Shown here: piece by piece, positions 58,905-64,000 of the stretch
Layout: each line of letters starts with the position of its first letter
Position numbering within the stretch: position 1 is the first letter of the stretch
Assembly: GCF_900129765.1 (NCBI RefSeq)
Contig: NZ_FQWU01000002.1
Location: forward strand, 682,001-746,000
Direction of reading: 5' to 3'
Source: Massilia sp. CF038
GTDB taxonomy: Bacteria; Pseudomonadota; Gammaproteobacteria; Burkholderiales; Burkholderiaceae_D
Length of the DNA: 64,000 bases
Made by a program: the position numbers and the translations under genes
The notes under the pieces: generated by a model
Databases searched by the model: none
Seen by the model: only the letters and a program-made list of their open reading frames with translations
What the model was told of the DNA's origin: nothing

Positions 58905-59605
58905 TATGCGGTCCCTCCCTTCGCGCTCAGTGGCTTGGCCACCGGCGTCAATCGCGCCAGCCGGTAGTGGCTCTTTTGTGCCAGGTTGAGCAAGTCGTTG
59001 GCATAGTTGTCCAGATCAAGCGCTGCCACTTTCAGGCGCCGCACGTAGAAGTTGTACGCCAGGACCGCCGGCACGGCGACCGCAATGCCCACGCCGGTGG
59101 CAATCAGCGCTTCGCCAATGGGCCCCGCCACCACGTCAATGCTGGCCGACGCATTCTTGCTGATGGCCGTCAGTGCGTGGATGATGCCGAACACGGTGCC
59201 GAACAGGCCCACGAACGGCGCCGTGCTGCCCACCGAGGCCAATACCGCCAGGCCGCTTTCACGCGAAGCGTATTCCTTCTGAATTTGCTGGCGCAGATGA
59301 CGTTCAAGCAGTTCTTTGCGGTCCCAGCTATGTTCGAGGTCGGTATCAGCGGCGGCGTCCGACACATACAGCGCATCGAAGCCGACGCCCGCCACGCGCG
59401 CCTTGGGACCGAACTCACGGTCCAGCTGGGCCGCCGCATCAAGGCTGCTGGCGCTCCAGAATTTGCGGGCAAAGACCTTGTCCTGGCGCCCCAGCGACCA
59501 GTTCTGCCAGGCTTTGGCGACAATCAGGACCCAGGTCACGATCGAGAAAAGAATCAGCGCATACAGTGCGCCCTGGACAATCAGCTGCAGATAAAAGTCG
59601 TTCAT
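58904..59605 (-). CDS. exbB: ExbB, TonB-complex proton channel subunit
   Basis: 233-residue MotA/TolQ/ExbB-family membrane protein. TM1 (LILFSIVTWVLIVAKAW), cytosolic domain, then TM2 with GLAVLASVGSTAPFVGLFGT and TM3 with LIATGVGIAVAVPAVLAYNF, the usual family pattern. Sits 15 bp after tonB. Confidence 0.94.
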   Translation of the reverse strand: MNDFYLQLIVQGALYALILFSIVTWVLIVAKAWQNWSLGRQDKVFARKFWSASSLDAAAQLDREFGPKARVAGVGFDALYVSDAAADTDLEHSWDRKELLERHLRQQIQKEYASRESGLAVLASVGSTAPFVGLFGTVFGIIHALTAISKNASASIDVVAGPIGEALIATGVGIAVAVPAVLAYNFYVRRLKVAALDLDNYANDLLNLAQKSHYRLARLTPVAKPLSAKGGTA

Positions 59606-59620
59606 GTGCTTCCTTGAAGT

Positions 59621-60382
59621 TTAGATTTTAAAATTGAGTGGAACCTGGACCCAGCCCTCGATCGGCGTCTGCCCTCGCCGTGCCGGGGCAAAAGCCCACT
59701 GCTGCACGGCCTTGATCGCGGCCTCGTCCAGAATCTGGTGCCCGCTCGATGTGGCCACATTCACGCTGTCAGGCTGGCCGGACGCCAGTACGTGCACCTT
59801 GAGCACAACCTTGCCTTCCAGGCCACGCTTTTGCGCCGCCAGTGGATAATCGGGCGCCGGGTTACGCAGGTAGCCCGCATAGCCTTTTGGCTCGGTGACC
59901 GGTTCAGCCACCGGTGCGGGGGCAGGTTTTGGCGCGGGCGCCGCTTCGACCGGCATTTGCGCCACCTGCACCGTATCGGCGCTGGCCTCCACCATGGGCA
60001 CGTCCTTGGCGACCACCGGCGTCGCAGGCGCGCGCGCTGGCAGCGGGGTTTTCAGGCGTGGCGCCGGTGGTTCGAGCTTGGGTGGTGGCGGCGGTGGCGG
60101 CGGCTCGACCTTGGGCGGCGCCAGCGAGATGGTGATCGGCTTGGGGGCCGGTGCCGGCACGACCACCGCCTTTGACTGCGACAAGGTATAGATCGCAAAT
60201 CCATGCAAACCAATGATGGCGGCCACCAGCGCGATGCTGGCAACTGGGGTGCGGCGCTTGCCGGTATCGGCGGGCGGCGCCGCCAGTTCCACTACCGCGA
60301 TCGGCGGCGCTTGGCGCGCCGGCTTGCGCACGGCAGAACGGCGGGGGACGGCGGAAATTTGATCGAATGTCAGTGTGGCCAT
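59621..60382 (-). CDS. tonB: TonB energy-transducing protein
   Basis: 253-residue TonB: a cytosolic N-terminus of about 48 residues, one transmembrane helix (VASIALVAAIIGLHGFAIYT), a long Pro/Lys/Ala periplasmic spacer (with a run of eight Pro) and a C-terminal TonB domain (GYLRNPAPDYPLAAQKRGLE, VQQWAFAPARRGQTPIEGWV). ATG 60382 has AGGAGG 8 bp upstream. The operon has its own sigma54 promoter, so this is probably a dedicated TonB system for the two receptors nearby. Confidence 0.95.
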   Translation of the reverse strand: MATLTFDQISAVPRRSAVRKPARQAPPIAVVELAAPPADTGKRRTPVASIALVAAIIGLHGFAIYTLSQSKAVVVPAPAPKPITISLAPPKVEPPPPPPPPKLEPPAPRLKTPLPARAPATPVVAKDVPMVEASADTVQVAQMPVEAAPAPKPAPAPVAEPVTEPKGYAGYLRNPAPDYPLAAQKRGLEGKVVLKVHVLASGQPDSVNVATSSGHQILDEAAIKAVQQWAFAPARRGQTPIEGWVQVPLNFKI

Positions 60383-60409
60383 GGATAAATCCTCCTTTGC
60401 CATCACTTC

Positions 60410-60425
60410 AGCAGGATCCGTGCCA
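60410..60425 (-). promoter_or_regulatory. Sigma54 promoter of tonB-exbB-exbD
   Basis: Minus-strand TGGCACGGATCCTGCT with GG and GC 10 bp apart; 13 of 16 bases equal the promoter at 49630. Predicted start about 60398, 16 bp before the ATG. Confidence 0.8.
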
Positions 60426-60593
60426 GTCCATCTGCGGGGCATAGCCCCCTTTTCAGCAAGAAAATCTGTTGCCCAACACGCAGAAGTGCTGTCTGCCTGC
60501 TGCCCGCTGCGCAGTAATCAACAGCGCGCCAAGGGAACGAAATTACCCTGTCGACTGTCTTCCACCTATACCCATCACCATCGGGAGGCAGGC

Positions 60594-61625
60594 ATGAAGT
60601 TTCGACTCAAACCTTTGCAGCAACAGGTGATTGTCATTACGGGCGCCACAAGCGGCATCGGACTGGCCACGGCACGCACGGCCGCAAGGCGCGGCGCCAG
60701 CCTGGCGCTGGCGGCCCGCAATGGCGATGCGCTGGCCCAACTGGAGCAGGAATTCGGTGGCGACGCCGTGGCCACCGTGGTGGCCGATGTCGGGCAGATC
60801 GATGACGTGGCGCGCATTGCTGCCAAGGCGCTGGCGCGCTTTGGCCACATCGATACCTGGATCAACAATGCCGGGGTGTCCGTATTCGGTCAGCTTGAGC
60901 AAGTTCATCCGGAAGATCACCGGCGCTTGTTTGATACCAATTTCTGGGGCGTGGTCAATGGCTCACTGGAAGCGGTCAAGCATCTCAAGGCGCGCGGCGG
61001 CGCCCTGATCAACCTTGGCAGTGAAGTATCGGACCGGGCCGTGCCGCTGCAGGGCATGTATTCGGCCTCCAAGCATGCGGTCAAAGGCTTTACCGACGCC
61101 TTGCGCATGGAGCTTGAACACGAAAAAGCGCCGGTCTCGGTCACCCTGGTCAAGCCAGCCGCGATCGATACGCTGTTTACCGTGCACGCACGCAACTACA
61201 TGGAGCGGGAACCGGCCTTGCCGCCGCCCATCTACGCACCGGAGCTGGCGGCCAAGGCCATTTTGTTCGCGGCCGAGCATCCCAAGCGCGACGTGTTCGT
61301 GGGTGGCGCCGCCAAGGCGGTGTCGCTGGGCGGTTTTCACATGCCGGCACTCATGGACAAATACATGTCCGCCACCATGTTCAAGCAGCAGCAAGGCGAG
61401 CAGCCCAGCGTCCGCGCCCGCAGCGACGCCCTCCACCAGAGCGACCCCGCACAAACCTTGCGCGAACGCCTGGGCAGTACGCCCAAGGTGGCCGAGTCGG
61501 CTCCCTACACGGCGCTCTCGCTGCGCAGCAAGCCATTACTGCTGGCACTGCTGAGCGGGGGCGCCGCCTATGCGGCGTGGCGGATGCACGCGCGCGGCAA
61601 GCAATCAGCGCTTGCCGTGCTCTGA
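60594..61625 (+). CDS. SDR-family oxidoreductase with C-terminal extension
   Basis: 343-residue short-chain dehydrogenase. TGATSGIG cofactor motif at 18-25 (VIVITGATSGIGLATARTAA), NNAG, catalytic Ser in INLGSEVSD and Y-x3-K in MYSASKHAVKG, followed by VKPAAIDTLF. It is about 90 residues longer than classical SDRs: the extension has a likely membrane-binding helix (LLLALLSGGAAYAAWRM) and a basic end. GGGAGG lies 7 bp before ATG 60594. Divergent from tonB. Substrate unknown. Confidence 0.9.
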   Translation: MKFRLKPLQQQVIVITGATSGIGLATARTAARRGASLALAARNGDALAQLEQEFGGDAVATVVADVGQIDDVARIAAKALARFGHIDTWINNAGVSVFGQLEQVHPEDHRRLFDTNFWGVVNGSLEAVKHLKARGGALINLGSEVSDRAVPLQGMYSASKHAVKGFTDALRMELEHEKAPVSVTLVKPAAIDTLFTVHARNYMEREPALPPPIYAPELAAKAILFAAEHPKRDVFVGGAAKAVSLGGFHMPALMDKYMSATMFKQQQGEQPSVRARSDALHQSDPAQTLRERLGSTPKVAESAPYTALSLRSKPLLLALLSGGAAYAAWRMHARGKQSALAVL

Positions 61626-62054
61626 GCCTGCTGGGCGGGCCCGTGGGGCACCGGGCGGTGCAGTGTTGAGAAACTCGACATCGTCGTCGTCCAGCGGCAC
61701 GTCGGGCAGCGCTTCGATGTGGTCGACATCAATGTCGGCACCGTCGCGCACCACGGTGTCGCGGCCGGCCGCCGCGCGTTCGCCGGTGCCGCCGGAATCG
61801 CTGTCGCTGTCGAGATTGGCGTCGCCCACGTCGGGACCGGCTGTGCCGCCTGCCGTGCTGGCTTCAAGGTCGGACGTGGTGCCGGTATCGAGATCGAGCG
61901 CTTCTTCACCGGCCAGGCCGGCCGCCCCGACCAGGTCGCTACCGCTGTCGGAAGAATCGCTGGGGCCAAGGGCGCCGGTGCCGTGACCAATGCCCAGACT
62001 GCGGTCTGGTGGATCAGGGAAATTGTCGGGATCGAGAGTACTGTTGCCTGCCAT
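61605..62054 (-). CDS. Acidic, low-complexity hypothetical protein
   Basis: 149-residue, strongly acidic, Asp/Gly/Ser/Ala-rich protein (SDSSDSGSDLVGAAGLAGEE; IDVDHIEALPDVPLDDDDVE) with no signal peptide or membrane helix; probably disordered. Support for a real gene: a good Shine-Dalgarno (GGAGG, 6 bp) before ATG 62054, and an acidic composition that random antisense GC-rich frames rarely give. Its 3' end overlaps the SDR gene by 21 bp. Function unknown. Confidence 0.6.
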   Translation of the reverse strand: MAGNSTLDPDNFPDPPDRSLGIGHGTGALGPSDSSDSGSDLVGAAGLAGEEALDLDTGTTSDLEASTAGGTAGPDVGDANLDSDSDSGGTGERAAAGRDTVVRDGADIDVDHIEALPDVPLDDDDVEFLNTAPPGAPRARPAGSEHGKR

Positions 62055-62268
62055 AATTAACCTCCATATCGGTAAGTGAGAACGTTCTCACAGGCTACCG
62101 AAATTTTGGCAATCATGGCGCGGGGGAGGATCAAGCCGCATTGCCTTCGGTAAGGCGGGCGCCCATATCATGTTGAATAACTTCGGGTACATGGAATGGG
62201 CCCCCGCCTTCGCGAGGGCGATGTGGCGGCATTTATCCAGGCGCCCGCACCGTCCGGCAACAACGGCC
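62055..62268. other. Intergenic region with REP-like element
   Basis: 214 bp between the response-regulator gene (3' end) and the acidic protein gene (5' end). It contains the REP-like copy B at 62196-62226 and presumably the promoter of the acidic protein; TGAGAACGTTCTCA (62078-62091) is a perfect 14-bp palindrome just upstream of that gene and could be an operator. Confidence 0.55.
62196..62226. repeat. REP-like palindromic element, copy B
   Basis: 31 bp, 30/31 identical to 22123-22153, with core CGCCTTCGCGAGGGCGA (62205-62221). It lies 43 bp past the 3' end of the response-regulator gene, an intergenic position like copy A. Confidence 0.75.
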
Positions 62269-63078
62269 TTAGCGGCGCGTCATGCGCTCGGTCACGTCCA
62301 TGCCCACGCCGCGATAACCGGCAAAGCGGCTCTCGCTATCGAACATGGGCTCCCCGCTCACCTGCAGGTACTGCACCTTGCCGCTGCTGCTGGTGCGGGT
62401 GTACACAAAATCGAGAAACGGCTGGCGGCTGGCGATGTTGGCGTCAAGCTGTGCGCGTTCTTCGGCATTCCATCCCGCGCTCGCGCCCTGCTCCGCGCCA
62501 ATGCCCAGCATATCGGCCACCGGTCCAGAAAATCGCGTCAGCGTGCCGCTGGCATCCTGTTCCCAGTACCAGTCGGACGACAATTCGGTAAAGCGTTGGA
62601 AGCGTGCTTCGCTGGCGCGCAGTTCGGCCGTGCGCTCCTGGACCGCCTGTTCCAGATGGCGGTTGTAGTCGCTCAGGCGCTGGTACAGCAGGCGCACTTC
62701 AAGCATGTTTTGTATCCGCGTCTGCACTTCCACCAGATCGAAGGGCTTGCTGACAAAATCGCGTGCGCCCGCCTTCAGCGCCTGCAGTTTGTGCCCGGGC
62801 TGCGCGGTGATGACCAGCACCGGCAGGTAGCCACCGGGATCGACGTCCTTGAGTGCTTCAATCACCTGAAAGCCATCCATCACCGGCATTTGCAAGTCCA
62901 GCAAAATCAGGTCGTAGCGGTGTTCCTGATGCAGCGCGCGCACCGTGGTCGGGTTCTGCGTGGTGGTGATCTCGGTATAGCCGGCGTGCCGCAACATCTG
63001 GTCGAGCAGCATGACGTTGGCTTCCTGGTCATCGACAATCAGAATACGGGCACGGCGAATTTCGGATACTTCTAACAT
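62269..63078 (-). CDS. Response regulator with PAS output domain
   Basis: 269-residue two-domain protein: receiver domain (about 10-130) with Asp16-Asp17, phosphoacceptor Asp61 (LILLDLQMPVMDGF), Thr (VITAQPG) and Lys (FVSKPF); a coiled coil (YNRHLEQAVQERTAELRASE); then a PAS domain (RFTELSSDWYWEQDASG...MLGIG) with a PAC-like end (GYRGVGMDVTERMTRR). There is no kinase, GGDEF or HTH output, so it probably relays a signal by protein contact. Located 19 bp after the hybrid kinase gene, likely one operon. Confidence 0.9.
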   Translation of the reverse strand: MLEVSEIRRARILIVDDQEANVMLLDQMLRHAGYTEITTTQNPTTVRALHQEHRYDLILLDLQMPVMDGFQVIEALKDVDPGGYLPVLVITAQPGHKLQALKAGARDFVSKPFDLVEVQTRIQNMLEVRLLYQRLSDYNRHLEQAVQERTAELRASEARFQRFTELSSDWYWEQDASGTLTRFSGPVADMLGIGAEQGASAGWNAEERAQLDANIASRQPFLDFVYTRTSSSGKVQYLQVSGEPMFDSESRFAGYRGVGMDVTERMTRR

Positions 63079-63097
63079 GGTGAACTCTCGAAGAACT

Positions 63098-64000
63098 TCA
63101 TTTCTGGCTGGTGGTGGCTGCGTGCTCCAGAGCGACGTCCAGCGCCTCCATGAATTCACGTACGCGTATTGGTTTGGTCAGGTAGCGGAAGAAGCCCGCA
63201 GCCATGCCCTTTTCTATGTCACGCGGCATGGCATTGGCGGACAGGGCCAGCACCGGAATGTGATGGGTGGCCGGATCGGCGCGCAAAATTTCAAGCGCAT
63301 CGTAGCCACTCATGCCCGGCAGGTTAATGTCCATCAGGATCACGTCGGGCAGATAGGCGCGCGCCAGTTCGATGCCCAGATTGGCATTGATGGCAGTGAG
63401 GATGCGCAGATCGCCGCGACGCGCAATCAGCTGTTCAACCAGCGCCAGATTGGCTGGATTGTCTTCCACATACAGCAGTGTCGGTTGGCCATCGGCCTCG
63501 CTCTTGTGCGGCATGTTCTGGCGGCGCTCCAGCGCCAGCTCGTCGGCGTTGTCGATCAGCAGACGCGGTGCTTCCGACGCTGCAAACTCGACCCAGAACA
63601 CGGTGCCCACGCCAATGCTGCTTTCGACGCCAATGACCCCACCCATGAGTTCGACCAGCTGCTTGGTGACGACCAGGCCAATGCCGGTGCCCTCCTCGCC
63701 GCTATTTTCCTGCCCCAGACGGTTAAACGGCTGGAACAGATGTGCAACCTGATCGGGCCCCAGGCCAATGCCCGTATCCTGTACGCTGATGCGCACGCGG
63801 TCCACGCCGCTCAAGCTGCACTTGACGGTGACGGCGCCGCCGACCGTGTTGTACTTGATTGCGTTCGACAGCAGGTTGATCATCACCTGCTTGACTCGGG
63901 TGCGGTCGGCATGGACATAGAATTTTTTATCGAGCTTGGTAAATTCGAGCCGGATCCCGCGCTTGGCGGCCTGCGGTTCAATCATGCCCTGGCAGTCGTT
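63098..64000 (-). CDS. Hybrid histidine kinase, N-terminus off window
   Basis: C-terminal 300 residues of a sensor kinase; the reading frame is open to the right edge. HATPase_c domain with N-box INLLSNAIKYN, G1 DTGIGLGP and G2 GEEGTGIGLVV, then a fused receiver domain (LLYVEDNPANLALVEQLIAR; phosphoacceptor in DVILMDINLPGM; LTKPIRVREF). The dimerisation/His domain and sensor lie beyond 64000. The downstream response regulator-PAS gene is probably its partner. Confidence 0.92.
   Translation of the reverse strand, partial: NDCQGMIEPQAAKRGIRLEFTKLDKKFYVHADRTRVKQVMINLLSNAIKYNTVGGAVTVKCSLSGVDRVRISVQDTGIGLGPDQVAHLFQPFNRLGQENSGEEGTGIGLVVTKQLVELMGGVIGVESSIGVGTVFWVEFAASEAPRLLIDNADELALERRQNMPHKSEADGQPTLLYVEDNPANLALVEQLIARRGDLRILTAINANLGIELARAYLPDVILMDINLPGMSGYDALEILRADPATHHIPVLALSANAMPRDIEKGMAAGFFRYLTKPIRVREFMEALDVALEHAATTSQK

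Overview
The window is GC-rich chromosomal DNA from a betaproteobacterium, most likely Oxalobacteraceae of the Massilia/Duganella/Janthinobacterium type. This is inferred from gene content (trmJ-suhB divergent pair, rhlE, phaB, Gcr-type recombinase, PEP-CTERM protein, many small YqjD/BON/glycine-zipper stress proteins), not from a marker gene. No rRNA, tRNA, CRISPR array, prophage or intact insertion sequence was seen.

Layout. 1-3.2 kb: housekeeping RNA and stress genes (trmJ, suhB, rhlE). 3.2-4.8 kb: a LexA-boxed orphan UmuD-like peptidase and a PEP-CTERM protein behind a sigma54-type promoter. 4.9-7.5 kb: MarR regulator, MFS exporter and hydroxypyruvate isomerase. 7.5-11.5 kb: lipoprotein, DksA-like protein, and phaB divergent from a universal stress protein around an FNR/Anr-type box. 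11.5-15.7 kb: stress protein; peroxiredoxin-glutaredoxin / luciferase-like monooxygenase / MtfA operon; winged-helix protein. 16-32.3 kb: a dense envelope-stress region of small lipoproteins, OmpA-domain proteins, BON, glycine-zipper, YqjD/YqjE, ferritin-like and AsmA proteins around one Crp/Fnr-family regulator. 32.3-45 kb: M16 peptidase, CDF transporter, aminotransferase, Gcr recombinase plus phospholipase D, phosphoesterase, diacylglycerol kinase, PAP2 phosphatase, CheY-like protein, and an SOS-boxed 70-residue protein. 45-47 kb: sulfate-binding protein and a cytochrome c. 47.2-60.4 kb: a transport island with two secreted-protein paralogues, DUF6152, a Cys-less rhodanese, two DUF6644 proteins, an HbpS-like protein, two TonB-dependent receptors, a dienelactone hydrolase, a sensor-less sigma54 activator and tonB-exbB-exbD. 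60.6-64 kb: SDR oxidoreductase, acidic protein, response regulator and hybrid kinase.

Two regulatory circuits stand out. (1) A 16-bp inverted repeat, TGTnCG-N4-CGnACA, lies upstream of at least nine transcription units, nearly all envelope or stress genes between 12 and 38 kb. In seven of them a -10-like hexamer starts 29.5-30.5 bp from its centre, the class II activator geometry of Crp/Fnr proteins. The geometry matches a Crp site with altered half-site bases. The Crp/Fnr regulator at 29.5-30.3 kb keeps the Arg that reads the conserved G but has lost the Glu/Arg pair that reads the next base, which is degenerate here. (2) Three -24/-12 promoters of the form TGGCACG-N4-(C/T)TGCT head both divergent operons of the TonB island and tonB-exbBD, with their probable sigma54 activator encoded inside the island.

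Other notable items are a 44-bp near-perfect inverted repeat made of two REP-like cores (56313-56419), dispersed REP-like copies, two LexA-boxed genes, a miniature collagen-like lipoprotein and a diacylglycerol kinase with no standard start codon at its expected N-terminus. Functions rest on motif recognition by eye; no database search was possible.
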